The position numbers and the translations under genes are program-made. Of a stretch of 64,000 nucleotides of DNA, positions 43,675-52,385 are shown piece after piece. The DNA is taken from assembly GCA_963976435.1 (NCBI GenBank), contig CAXBKQ010000002.1, positions 62,001 to 126,000 on the forward strand, given 5' to 3'. Origin of the DNA: CAKZNE01 sp963976435. GTDB taxonomy: Bacteria; Bacteroidota; Bacteroidia; Flavobacteriales; Schleiferiaceae. Under the pieces are notes generated by a model that ran no database searches, was not told the DNA's origin, and was given only the letters and a program-made list of their open reading frames with translations. Positions within the stretch are counted from its first letter, which is position 1, and each line of letters starts with the position of its first letter.

Positions 43675-45468
43675 TTATTTTCCAGCTCTTTTTCTTTCGT
43701 GTTCTTTAAGTAAGATTTTCCTCAGTCTGATGGATTTTGGAGTAACCTCAACATATTCATCTGCCTGGATATATTCCAAAGATTCCTCCAGTGAAAAAAC
43801 AATTGGTGGGGCAATTTTAACTTTATCATCTGCACCACTAGAACGCATGTTCGACATTTTCTTGGTTTTGGTAACATTTACAACCAAATCCCCTGCCCTG
43901 TTATTCTCTCCTATTACCTGACCTTCATAAACTGGTTCATTTGGGAAAATGAAAAATTTACCCCTATCCTGTAAATTACTTAAAGAAAATGGAATAGAAG
44001 TACCTGTTTCTAATGCTATCAAAGATCCATTTTGGCGACTTGGAATTTCTCCTTTATAGGTTTGAAATTCTTTGAACCTATGGGCCATTATCGCTTCACC
44101 GGCTGTGGCGGTTAGCAAATAATTCCTCAAACCAATAATTCCCCTTGAAGGCACTTCAAATTCGAGGTGCATACGATCTCCTTTTGGAACCATACTTAGC
44201 ATCTCTCCTTTTCTCATAGTGATGGCTTCAATAGCCTTCCCACTTACTTCTTCTGGTAAATTGATCGTGATTTCTTCAACTGGCTCATGCTTTACTCCGT
44301 CAATTTCTCTAATGATAACTTGAGGTTGTCCAATCTGTAGTTCATATCCTTCCCTTCTCATGGTTTCAATAAGAACAGAAAGGTGTAACACCCCTCTTCC
44401 AAATACCCTGAAAGTATCTGCAGAGTCTGTTTCCTCAACTCTTAGAGCAAGATTCTTTTCCGTTTCCTTTGCCAGTCTGTCCTTTATATGCCTAGAAGTA
44501 ACATATTTTCCTTCTTTTCCAAAAAACGGTGAATCGTTAATGGTAAAAGTCATACTCATGGTAGGCTCGTCAATTTTTATAGTTGGCAAGGCCTCTGGGT
44601 TTTCAAAATCTGCAATGGTATCACCAATTTCAAATCCTTCAATACCAGTAATAGCACAAATTTCACCTGATAGAACTTCTTCAACCTTTGTTTTTCCAAA
44701 ACCTTCAAAAACAAAAAGCTCCTTAATTCTGGATTTTATTTTGCTCCCATCTCTTTTTACCAAGGTAATAGGTTGGTTAGTCTTTAAGCTTCCTCTATGA
44801 ACCCTACCAATAGCAATCCTTCCAATGAATGAAGAATAATCTAAACTGGTAATCAGCAATTGGCTTGTACCTTGATTACTATCTGGTTCTGGAATAACTT
44901 TAATAATAGTATCCAAAAGGTGAGTAATATTATCTGTTGGATTTTTCCAATCTGGTCCCATCCAACCTTGTTTAGCACTACCGTAAACAGTTTCAAAGTC
45001 TAATTGATCTTCAGTAGCTTCAAGGTTAAACATCAATTCAAAAACCATCTCATGAACATCATCTGGAGTACAATTTGGCTTATCTACCTTATTTATTACA
45101 ACAATAGGCTTTAGACCTAACTCGATGGCCTTGGATAAAACAAATCTCGTTTGTGGCATCGGACCTTCAAATGCGTCTACTAACAATACCACACCATCAG
45201 CCATGTTTAAAACACGCTCTACCTCTCCACCAAAGTCACTGTGACCAGGAGTATCCAAAATATTGATTTTATAATCCTTGTATTTTACCGAAACGTTCTT
45301 CGCTAAAATTGTTATTCCACGCTCTCTTTCAAGATCATTGGAGTCCAAGATTAGTTCTCCTGGTGTTTCATGATCACTAAATAATTTACCCGCCAATAGC
45401 ATTTTATCTACTAAGGTGGTTTTTCCGTGATCTACGTGAGCTATAATAGCTATGTTTCTGAGGTTCAT
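43675..45468 (-). CDS. typA: Ribosome-associated GTPase TypA/BipA
   Basis: A translational GTPase that binds the 70S ribosome and aids assembly and stress growth. G-domain motifs: IAHVDHGKTTLVDKML (P-loop), the RGITI switch I region, LDTPGHSDFGGEVERVL, and VVINKVDKPN. Domain II, an EF-G-like domain with INDSPFFGKEGKYVTSRHI, and the BipA C-terminal domain with GEMLSMVPKGDRMHLEFEVP and RGIIGLRNYLLTAT are all present. 597 aa, full length. Own promoter box upstream and terminator downstream. Confidence 0.97.
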   Translation of the reverse strand: MNLRNIAIIAHVDHGKTTLVDKMLLAGKLFSDHETPGELILDSNDLERERGITILAKNVSVKYKDYKINILDTPGHSDFGGEVERVLNMADGVVLLVDAFEGPMPQTRFVLSKAIELGLKPIVVINKVDKPNCTPDDVHEMVFELMFNLEATEDQLDFETVYGSAKQGWMGPDWKNPTDNITHLLDTIIKVIPEPDSNQGTSQLLITSLDYSSFIGRIAIGRVHRGSLKTNQPITLVKRDGSKIKSRIKELFVFEGFGKTKVEEVLSGEICAITGIEGFEIGDTIADFENPEALPTIKIDEPTMSMTFTINDSPFFGKEGKYVTSRHIKDRLAKETEKNLALRVEETDSADTFRVFGRGVLHLSVLIETMRREGYELQIGQPQVIIREIDGVKHEPVEEITINLPEEVSGKAIEAITMRKGEMLSMVPKGDRMHLEFEVPSRGIIGLRNYLLTATAGEAIMAHRFKEFQTYKGEIPSRQNGSLIALETGTSIPFSLSNLQDRGKFFIFPNEPVYEGQVIGENNRAGDLVVNVTKTKKMSNMRSSGADDKVKIAPPIVFSLEESLEYIQADEYVEVTPKSIRLRKILLKEHERKRAGK

Positions 45469-45494
45469 AAGTATGCCTTATCTAAAAATGGCGG

Positions 45495-45502
45495 CAAAGG
45501 TA
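45495..45502 (-). promoter_or_regulatory. Candidate -7 box for typA
   Basis: Minus-strand TACCTTTG matches TAnnTTTG, 27 bases before the typA ATG. Confidence 0.6.
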
Positions 45503-45564
45503 GACTTATTAATTGGAATAAAACTTTTTGTTTAATTAAGATTTACCTAGTCTTCTAAAATGAA

Positions 45565-45600
45565 AAAGAGCCCAATTCCGAAATCAGAACCAGGCTCTTT
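45565..45600 (-). terminator. Orphan hairpin with T-run on the minus strand
   Basis: AAAGAGCC (45565-45572) and GGCTCTTT (45593-45600) form an 8-bp stem with a 20-base loop; read on the minus strand TTTCATTTT follows. It lies upstream of the typA promoter, with no annotated minus-strand gene before it. Confidence 0.45.
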
Positions 45601-45859
45601 CAACCAAACCAAATCTCAACTATTACTTATGAGAAAACAAAACGTCCATTCCAATATTTATATTCTCTGAACTTGATAGAATAAACACAAGTGCCTATCA
45701 ACTTCTTCTATTTTACCCTTCCACTCTTCTATTTGCATTGGAATTATTCTATTCTAAAAATATCTAACACAAGTATAAAGAGATAGTTCATTTTAGCTTG
45801 TCTTTTTTCAGACACTAACAATTAAAAAAGAATTTCCCCAAAGCCCTAAAATCCTTTTT

Positions 45860-45867
45860 TACATTTG
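45860..45867 (+). promoter_or_regulatory. Candidate -7 box for the sigma/FecR locus
   Basis: TACATTTG matches TAnnTTTG, 26 bases before the TTG start at 45893. Confidence 0.55.
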
Positions 45868-45892
45868 CCATTGATAATTTGCTCCCAGAAAT

Positions 45893-46480
45893 TTGGAAAT
45901 AAAGGAAAAAGAAGCACCTACAAGAGTGTTGATCTCCGATAAAAGGAGTTTCGAAACCCTATTCCATGCCCACTACTCCGAACTTTGTTCCTATGCCTTC
46001 CATTTTTTAAAAGACCATCCCGCCTCTGAAGAAATAGTTCAGGATCTTTTTGTTAAGCTATGGGCTAAAAAAGATGATTTAAAAATAAGCAGCTCCATCA
46101 GGTCTTATCTTTTTCAATCCACTAAAAATCGCTGTTTGAATGTGATTAAACATATTGAAATAAGGGAGAATTACAAGCATATTAACAAGGAAACAAGGGA
46201 TGGACAAGAAAGTAATGCCGGGCAAGAAATGGAGACTAAGGAATTAGAAGATAAAATTGAAGGATTGATTTCTAGACTTGCTCCTGAAAGACAAAAGATC
46301 TTTAGAATGAGCAGATTTGAAGATTTAAAATATAGAGAAATAGCAGAAAAATTGGGAATCTCCATCAAAACTGTAGAAAACCAAATGGGAAAAGCTCTTA
46401 AATTTTTGAGGGATGAACTTGCGGACTATTTACCCATTTTTCTGCTTTGCGTTTTAAGTAATTGGAAAAATTTATTTTAA
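45893..46480 (+). CDS. ECF sigma factor, Bacteroidota RpoE/FecI-like
   Basis: A 195-aa sigma factor of the family paired with FecR proteins. Region 2: RSFETLFHAHYSELCSYAFH and EEIVQDLFVKLWAKKDDLK; region 4: LAPERQKIFRMSRFEDLKYR and EIAEKLGISIKTVENQMGKA. No ATG occurs before region 4, so translation likely starts at the TTG at 45893, near the promoter box. It ends with a hydrophobic tail (YLPIFLLCVLSNW) seen in many such factors. A FecR gene follows after 40 bases and should control it. Confidence 0.9.
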   Translation: MEIKEKEAPTRVLISDKRSFETLFHAHYSELCSYAFHFLKDHPASEEIVQDLFVKLWAKKDDLKISSSIRSYLFQSTKNRCLNVIKHIEIRENYKHINKETRDGQESNAGQEMETKELEDKIEGLISRLAPERQKIFRMSRFEDLKYREIAEKLGISIKTVENQMGKALKFLRDELADYLPIFLLCVLSNWKNLF

Positions 46481-46520
46481 GGATAAGGGTAAATGAAAGC
46501 TGAACTGTCATATCAAGGAA

Positions 46521-47576
46521 ATGGATAAACACCATAGGCACATAGAAGATCATATTCTGGTAAAGGTTATCACCGGCCAAGGCTCCGAAGAAGAAGTGAG
46601 CCAGGTTAATCTATGGCTTAATGAGACAGAAGAAAACCAAAACTATTACAATGAGCTTGAAATTACCTGGATATTAAGCGCAAAAAACCAAAAAAGTCCT
46701 GTTTTTAATTCTAATGAAGCTTGGAAGAAAGTTGAAGAAAAACTCATCCCAAAACAAGACCAGCATAAAGTCTCCCCTAAGTATGAGGTGAAAAGCAAAA
46801 AAAGCAAAAAGACTATTTATTATATTTCAGCAATAGCAGCTGTTTTGATTGTCGCTCTTTTTATTTCCCAGCTTCTCTTTATAAAGGAAACTCCACCTCC
46901 TACCTTAATTGTTAGCCAGGAAACACCAATTTCACAAACCCTAACAGATGGCAGTAAAATCTCCCTTAATGAAGCCAGCCAACTATCTTATCTCGAGGAT
47001 TTCAATAAAGAAAACAGGACGGTTGTTTTACAAGGCGAGGCTTTTTTTGATATTAAAAGAGATACCAAAAAGCCCTTTATCATAAAATCTTCCATTGGAA
47101 ACATTAAAGTGCTGGGAACCTCATTTAATGTGCGGGCACATGACAATTCCAATTTTGAAGTCCATGTAGAAACCGGACTAGTACAACTATTTAGCCTATC
47201 AAAGGACAATAAGGACACTAATTCAATTTTCTTGGAAGCTGGAAGCAAAGGAATTATTAACTACCAAAATGGAGAATTATATAAATTCGAAAATAAAGAT
47301 CCTGCAGCTCTGTTTTGGCTTAACCAAAAATTAGATTTCAATAAAACCCCGCTAAGCGAAGTGTTTTCTATTCTTAGGGAAAAATATAATATAGAAATTG
47401 AGTTTGATGATCGTTTAATCTCCAATTGTAAGCTAAGTGCCAAATTTGAGAACGATAATATTGAAACGATAATTGAGGTAATCAGCACCACTTTTAACTT
47501 CGAAATTGAAAAATCTAAGGCCAACCAAATAAAAGTTCTAGCCAATGATCCGGATTGTCCGGCAGAAAATATTTAA
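46521..47576 (+). CDS. FecR-family anti-sigma factor
   Basis: A 351-aa inner-membrane regulator. Cytoplasmic sigma-binding region at residues 1-95 (DHILVKVITGQGSEEEVSQV), one membrane helix at about 99-120 (YISAIAAVLIVALFISQLLF), then the periplasmic FecR domain with QTLTDGSKISLNEASQLSYL and VLGTSFNVRAHDNS. The C-terminal DUF4974 domain (KTPLSEVFSILREKYNIEIE) is an STN-like fold that contacts a partner's STN domain in known systems. The gene overlaps the STN-repeat gene by 32 bases, so that protein is the probable signal input. Confidence 0.92.
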   Translation: MDKHHRHIEDHILVKVITGQGSEEEVSQVNLWLNETEENQNYYNELEITWILSAKNQKSPVFNSNEAWKKVEEKLIPKQDQHKVSPKYEVKSKKSKKTIYYISAIAAVLIVALFISQLLFIKETPPPTLIVSQETPISQTLTDGSKISLNEASQLSYLEDFNKENRTVVLQGEAFFDIKRDTKKPFIIKSSIGNIKVLGTSFNVRAHDNSNFEVHVETGLVQLFSLSKDNKDTNSIFLEAGSKGIINYQNGELYKFENKDPAALFWLNQKLDFNKTPLSEVFSILREKYNIEIEFDDRLISNCKLSAKFENDNIETIIEVISTTFNFEIEKSKANQIKVLANDPDCPAENI

Positions 47577-49563
47577 AATCCTTTTTTGTTTGATTATAGG
47601 GCTTTTGCCCTTTAGCATTTTAGGTCAAAAAAATCACCTCAACAAAAGGCTCACTTTTCAATTTGAAAACAGCAAACTGGAAAAAGTTCTTGCCGAAATT
47701 GAAAGGCAAGGGGATTTTGGATTGTGCTACAATGCTGAGTTAATAAACCTAGACAGCTTGATCAATATCAAAGTTGAAAACGAAAAGGTTTCAAGTGTTT
47801 TAATTCGAATTTTTGATGAAAATAAATTTGGTTTTAAATCCATTGGCAGGCATTTAGTGCTTTTTTCCAAGGTCACTAAAAAAAGTCCACCCCTAAAAAT
47901 TCAAGGCTATATAGTGGATGCTCGAAGTGGTGCCAAAATTAAAAACGCTACCGTTTTCGAGCCTAAAAATAGTATCACCGCTTCCAGCAATGTTGATGGA
48001 TATTATGAAATTACAGTAGATAACTCCAAAGAATCTATAGGTTTAAGTTTTTCTAAATTTGGCTACCAAGACAGTGTGATTTTTGTGCCGGACCAAAAGA
48101 GCCAAGCTCAAAATATTTACTTGGTGCCTCTTCCACAAAAAACAAGTAAGCTAAATCCAAAAGAATTCAATACAGAAATTCAAGGTGTTGAAGAAAGGAA
48201 ATTAGTACAATGGATTGTTCCTCAAGAACAAATAAATAGCAGCAAAAACCTCCAACTCTTTGAAAACAATATCGGGCAAATTTCCATTTTACCTCTCGTT
48301 GGTACCAATGGAACACTTAGCGGTAGTATTAGCAATAATCTTTCTTTCAATCTTTTTTCGGGATATAGCCAAGGTTTAAATGGATTTGAATTGGGGGGAT
48401 TTTTAAATATCATTCGTGAAAACGTGTATGGAACCCAAATAGCTGGATTTGGAAACATTGTAGGCCAAAGCACAGAAGGAGCCCAAATTGCTGGCTTCTT
48501 TAATTATAATGGTGGTGATTTTAAAGGCGGGCAGATTGGTGGTTTTAGCAATATTTTACTGGGCGACATAAATGGAATTCAAGTAGCCGGTTTTGCAAAT
48601 ACCTTAAAGGGAAAAATGAACGGAATTCAATTAGCTGGATTTTCCAATCTTACCACCGCAAATGTAGATGGATTGCAGGTTGCAGGCTTTAGTAATGTAG
48701 CTATTGGAGATGTAGAACTAGCACAAGTTTCAGGGTTTTCCAATTTTAGCTATAATGTAAAAGGCTTTCAAATTGCTGGATTTATGAACCTAGCCAATGG
48801 AAATGTAGAAAGCATCCAAGCAGCAGGTTTTGCAAATATCGCTAGAGGAAATTCAAATTTTCAAATTTCTGGATTCTCCAATATTGGTCTAAGCAAAAGC
48901 TTATTTCAACTAAGTGGGTTTGGAAATATTTCTTTTAAAGAAAGCCAATATCAAATAGCAGGTTTTAGTAATATTTGTTTTGGAAAAATTAAGGGAGCAC
49001 AAATTAGTGGTTTTTTCAATTTTAGCAGAGAATTACAAGGGCTACAACTGGGTTTTATCAACGCTAGTGAAAAAGCAGATGATGGATTACCTCTCGGCTT
49101 TATTAGCCTTGTAAAAACTGGTGTCCATAGCTTAGAATATTCAGCAAATGAACTTTTCCCTGTTAATATCAGCTTCCGAACAGGGGTACACAGTTTCTAC
49201 AATATTTTCAATTTCGCCAGATCCTCCAATAATTATGAGCTTGGTTATGGATTAGGTACTAGACTATTGAAAAGGGATAGGTGGAATTTAAATTTGGAAG
49301 CCTCCAGCGCCATGTTTTATTCCAATAAAACCAGTCGTTCTGTAGATGGAAACCTATTAAAATTAAAACCATTGATTTCCTATCAACTGTACAAAAGCCT
49401 CAGATTGAATATTGGACCTAGCCTAAACTTAGGCATAATTTTCACCGATGAAGAAGGAATATTAGCCCCTTATTTGGAAAAACCTCTTCTGGAAGGTAAT
49501 CTAAACTCCAGCAATAATTACCAGGCCTGGATTGGACTTCATGCGGGTATTCAACTTTTTTAA
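47545..49563 (+). CDS. STN plus carboxypeptidase-regulatory-like protein with GFxN surface repeats
   Basis: A 672-aa exported protein. Order: signal peptide (1-28, ends SILG-Q); STN domain (about 35-110, FQFENSKLEKVLAEIERQGD), the FecR-interacting module of transducing TonB receptors; a carboxypeptidase-D-regulatory-like domain (about 117-195, IQGYIVDARSGAKIKNATVF); a linker; about 14 tandem 16-residue repeats GxQhAGFxNhxxGxhx (277-507); and a barrel-like end (510-672, with GLPLGFISLVKTG and LGYGLGTRLL). The repeats resemble LA_2272-type surface repeats. No TonB plug and no large 22-strand barrel are present, so it is not a SusC transporter. It probably senses something at the outer membrane and signals through FecR; that is inference. 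Confidence 0.8.
   Translation: MIRIVRQKIFKILFCLIIGLLPFSILGQKNHLNKRLTFQFENSKLEKVLAEIERQGDFGLCYNAELINLDSLINIKVENEKVSSVLIRIFDENKFGFKSIGRHLVLFSKVTKKSPPLKIQGYIVDARSGAKIKNATVFEPKNSITASSNVDGYYEITVDNSKESIGLSFSKFGYQDSVIFVPDQKSQAQNIYLVPLPQKTSKLNPKEFNTEIQGVEERKLVQWIVPQEQINSSKNLQLFENNIGQISILPLVGTNGTLSGSISNNLSFNLFSGYSQGLNGFELGGFLNIIRENVYGTQIAGFGNIVGQSTEGAQIAGFFNYNGGDFKGGQIGGFSNILLGDINGIQVAGFANTLKGKMNGIQLAGFSNLTTANVDGLQVAGFSNVAIGDVELAQVSGFSNFSYNVKGFQIAGFMNLANGNVESIQAAGFANIARGNSNFQISGFSNIGLSKSLFQLSGFGNISFKESQYQIAGFSNICFGKIKGAQISGFFNFSRELQGLQLGFINASEKADDGLPLGFISLVKTGVHSLEYSANELFPVNISFRTGVHSFYNIFNFARSSNNYELGYGLGTRLLKRDRWNLNLEASSAMFYSNKTSRSVDGNLLKLKPLISYQLYKSLRLNIGPSLNLGIIFTDEEGILAPYLEKPLLEGNLNSSNNYQAWIGLHAGIQLF
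48373..49065 (+). repeat. Coding tandem repeats, 48-base (16-codon) unit
   Basis: About 14 diverged copies encoding GxQ(I/V/L)AGFxNxxxGxhx, for example GIQVAGFANTLKGKMN followed by GIQLAGFSNLTTANVD. Most units are 16 codons, a few 15. Diverged at the base level, so old rather than recent expansion. Confidence 0.85.
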
Positions 49564-49647
49564 ACAAAAAGCTAAGCATCAATAGGGGTAAACTAAAACT
49601 AGCTTGTCTATAGGGTATAAAGGAATCATAAACTTTAAACCAAAAAA

Positions 49648-50364
49648 ATGAACAAGTTAATTCTAACTATTTGCAGCCTTAGTATTTTTCTTAGCAGCTG
49701 CTCAAGAAATAGAGTAGAGCCATCAGCTACATTAAGCAGTAAAGCCCACTCAATTTCAAGCTTTTCCAAAATTGATGTCTCCAATGCCTTTGAAGTATTT
49801 ATCCGCTTCTCTGATACAGATGAAAAACTTTTGATAGAAGCCAATGATAACCTTCATGATTATATAGTTGTAAATCAAAGGGGGACTGAACTGGAAATAC
49901 GGCTTAAAAGAAATACCAGTATTTCTGGAAAATCTAGACTTAGAGCCTACATCACTACTACAGACCTTTCTGTAATTGAAGCATCTGGAGCTTCTGCTAT
50001 TTATTTTGAAAATGATTTTATAGCCACAAGTTTGGACCTCGACCTTTCAGGAGCAAGTAGCTTTAATGGAAACTTATTCCTGGATAATTTGGAAATTGAA
50101 GGGAGTGGCTCTTCAGACTTTGAAATACAGGGTGAAAGCAAAAATTTAAATTTTGACCTCTCCGGAGCAAGTTCCATTGAAGATTATGGATTTAGCATTT
50201 CTGAACAAATTAGAGCAGAGCTAAGCGGCGCCAGTTCGAGTAAGCTGAGGGTAGACGGAAATATGTATATAGATGCTTCTGGTGCCAGTACATTCTATTA
50301 CAAAGGAAATGGAAATATCAAAAGTCAAGATCTATCAGGATCCTCTAGCATCAAGAAAAAATAA
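49648..50364 (+). CDS. GIN-domain (DUF2807) lipoprotein
   Basis: A 238-aa lipoprotein with lipobox LSSC (cut before CSRNRVEPS). The body is a right-handed beta-helix of the head-GIN/DUF2807 family, sometimes labelled putative autotransporter adhesin: FSKIDVSNAFEVFIRFSDT at the start, then repeating DLSGASSF, LSGASSIED, ELSGASSSK, DASGASTFY and DLSGSSSIKK turns. The function is unknown. It lies between two GFxN-repeat genes on the same strand (11 bases from the second), so it is part of the same sigma/FecR-linked locus. Confidence 0.85.
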   Translation: MNKLILTICSLSIFLSSCSRNRVEPSATLSSKAHSISSFSKIDVSNAFEVFIRFSDTDEKLLIEANDNLHDYIVVNQRGTELEIRLKRNTSISGKSRLRAYITTTDLSVIEASGASAIYFENDFIATSLDLDLSGASSFNGNLFLDNLEIEGSGSSDFEIQGESKNLNFDLSGASSIEDYGFSISEQIRAELSGASSSKLRVDGNMYIDASGASTFYYKGNGNIKSQDLSGSSSIKKK

Positions 50365-50375
50365 ATTTAAAACTT

Positions 50376-51545
50376 ATGAAAAAGATATTTCTATACTTTT
50401 TGGCTATTGCAGCCTGTTTAAGTGTACAGGCTCAAGACAGTATAAAGCCCTTTCAAATAAGCTTCATTACTCCTATGGGTACTAATGGGGTTGATGCTCC
50501 CAATATTTGCAATCAGTTTTCCATAAACATTTTCGCCGGCTATAATGGTAGTCTAAAGGGTGTAGAACTTGGAGGTTTTGCCAATGTTTTAAAGGCAGAT
50601 CTAAACGGGGTTCAGGCAGCTGGATTCTTAAACGCGAATTTAGGTCAATCTCAAGGAGGGCAATTTGCTGGTTTCGCGAATTTTTCAATAAAAGAATTTA
50701 ATGGCGGAATTCAGGCTAGTGGGTTTTTAAATATTGTTGGTGCCGACGCCAAAATTTTACAGACCGCAGGATTTATGAATATCGTAAATGGCAAAACATT
50801 AGGAATGCAAGCTGCAGGATTTGGAAATTTAAGCAGAGGCTTCACTGGCGCACAGCTAAGTGGTTTTTCAAATTTTAATTTTGGAGAATTTAAGGGTTTG
50901 CAAGCCTCCGGGTTTGCCAATTTTAACACAGGCTCTATTAAAGGAGGACAAATTTCCGGTTTTCTAAATTTTGCAACTGATGTTAATGGTTTTCAAATCG
51001 GTATAATCAACTATTCAAAAACCATAAAAAATGGTATCCCTATAGGATTGATAAGTATTGTTAAAGATGGATATCGACAATTTGAATTTGGCGGAAATGA
51101 ATCTTTTTACTCTAGCTTAAGTTATAAAACAGGACATAGAAAGTTTTACAATATTATTTCCGCTGGTGCCAGTATTAACAATAACAAAATTTTCTGGGGT
51201 TTTGGATATGGAATTGGTTCTTCATTTCAAATTGGTAAAAAGTCGGCCTTGCAAATTGAATTAGTTTCCTATCATGTGAATGAGGATGAAGCCTTTACAG
51301 ATCACCTCAACTCATTGAATAAACTAAACCTCAGCTTCTCCTACCCATTGTCAAAATCAATTGATTTTTATTTAGGACCGAATTTTAATGTTTTTGTAAG
51401 AAAGAATAATATTGTTATCCAGGACGACAATACATCTCAAATTATACCTTGGAATTTCTTTGATAAAACTTATTCCGATGATACCCGAATTATAATGTAT
51501 CCAGGATTCATCCTGGGCTTCAGAATAAACTCCAAAACAAATTAG
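50376..51545 (+). CDS. GFxN surface-repeat protein (LA_2272-like)
   Basis: A 389-aa exported protein, paralogue of the C-terminal two-thirds of the STN-repeat protein but without STN or regulatory-like domains. Signal peptide MKKIFLYFLAIAACLSVQA-Q; lead ISFITPMGTNG, also present as PLVGTNG in the paralogue; about nine 16-residue repeats (residues 57-211, such as GVQAAGFLNANLGQSQ and GLQASGFANFNTGSIK); then the shared C-terminal domain (GIPIGLISIVKDGYRQFEFG, WGFGYGIGSS) predicted as outer-membrane barrel strands. The function is unknown. It probably works with the STN protein, for example as the surface partner. Confidence 0.8.
   Translation: MKKIFLYFLAIAACLSVQAQDSIKPFQISFITPMGTNGVDAPNICNQFSINIFAGYNGSLKGVELGGFANVLKADLNGVQAAGFLNANLGQSQGGQFAGFANFSIKEFNGGIQASGFLNIVGADAKILQTAGFMNIVNGKTLGMQAAGFGNLSRGFTGAQLSGFSNFNFGEFKGLQASGFANFNTGSIKGGQISGFLNFATDVNGFQIGIINYSKTIKNGIPIGLISIVKDGYRQFEFGGNESFYSSLSYKTGHRKFYNIISAGASINNNKIFWGFGYGIGSSFQIGKKSALQIELVSYHVNEDEAFTDHLNSLNKLNLSFSYPLSKSIDFYLGPNFNVFVRKNNIVIQDDNTSQIIPWNFFDKTYSDDTRIIMYPGFILGFRINSKTN
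50546..51010 (+). repeat. Coding tandem repeats, 48-base unit, second copy
   Basis: About nine copies of the same 16-codon GxQxxGFxN pattern as at 48373-49065. The shared flanking sequences show that whole domains were duplicated, not just the repeat. Confidence 0.8.
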
Positions 51546-51570
51546 AGCAATATTGAAAAATATAAAAATC

Positions 51571-51603
51571 CCTTTTGCCTATTGTGCCAAAGGTTTTTTT
51601 TTT
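51571..51603 (+). terminator. Terminator of the GFxN locus
   Basis: CCTTT (51571-51575) pairs with AAAGG (51589-51593), followed by ten T residues. The stem is short but the T-run is long. Confidence 0.6.
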
Positions 51604-51625
51604 GGTTTTCAATTGTTAAATCTCA

Positions 51626-52351
51626 TTATTGAAAACTCTGGTAAATGAGTAAAATTCCACTTATCACCATAAATAAAACAGCAAATTGACGGAATGATTT
51701 TTCAGAAATTTTCTTCAACAAAACCTTACCTATCCAGTTTCCAAGGGCAATACCCAATCCCAAAACAAGTCCCCAAATCCACATATTATTGTCCATAAGA
51801 CCAAAAAATGAATAACTACCAATCTGAACGATGCCAGTAAAAAATGAACTGGCAGTTTTAGTGGCGATTAATTCTTCCTTAGTCAAATTGTAATTGAGTA
51901 AAAAGGGATTTAACAGTGGTCCTAAAGCTCCTGTTATGGTGGTGATAAAAGGAACAATTAATCCTAATGGGATAAAATAGGGAAGCTTCATGATAAAACT
52001 TCTCTTCTTTTTTCCAAACTGGTATTGAAATATTGTAGATACTAAAAACAAACCAATCAGCAGTTCCATTAAGGCACTATCCACACTTGCCAAAAATCTT
52101 GCCCCGAGCCATGCACCAATTATTGAGGGTGGCACATAATATTTAACAACTTCCCATTTTATATTTTTCCAAAAAAGATAAAGCCGAATCGGGCGACCAA
52201 TAAAATTTCCAAGATTTAGAACAGGGGCAACATTATTCGCACCTATTAAAAGGGATAGAAGGGGCAATATCATCATTGCACCACCACCCGCAGTAAGAGT
52301 GCTAATGGAAAAGGCTATTGCGCCTATTGTAAATAAATAGAAATAAATCAC
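51626..52351 (-). CDS. TauE/SafE-family permease
   Basis: A 241-aa inner-membrane protein with about seven or eight hydrophobic helices, of the sulfite/organosulfonate exporter family. Signature segments: IGAIAFSISTLTAGGGAMMI, NLGNFIGRPIRLYLFW, GAWLGARFL and GLGIALGNWIGKVLLKKI. Starts at GTG 52351. It follows hemH by 34 bases on the same strand, so it may be co-transcribed with the AraC regulator and hemH. The substrate is unknown; a link to heme metabolism would be new. Confidence 0.85.
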   Translation of the reverse strand: MIYFYLFTIGAIAFSISTLTAGGGAMMILPLLSLLIGANNVAPVLNLGNFIGRPIRLYLFWKNIKWEVVKYYVPPSIIGAWLGARFLASVDSALMELLIGLFLVSTIFQYQFGKKKRSFIMKLPYFIPLGLIVPFITTITGALGPLLNPFLLNYNLTKEELIATKTASSFFTGIVQIGSYSFFGLMDNNMWIWGLVLGLGIALGNWIGKVLLKKISEKSFRQFAVLFMVISGILLIYQSFQ

Positions 52352-52385
52352 CTTTCAAATTTAGCGCTATCAAAAAAGAATAGGG

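Larger units (their letters stand above)
45469..45892. other. Intergenic region between typA and the ECF sigma gene
   Basis: This 424-base divergent gap carries the typA and sigma promoter boxes and a hairpin (45565-45600). A 13-codon plus-strand frame at about 45629 (MRKQNVHSNIYIL) is too short to support. No other gene is visible. Confidence 0.55.

Noticed and set aside
45629..45670. 13-codon plus-strand frame MRKQNVHSNIYIL
   Set aside because: Too short, no homology and no link to the following sigma gene.
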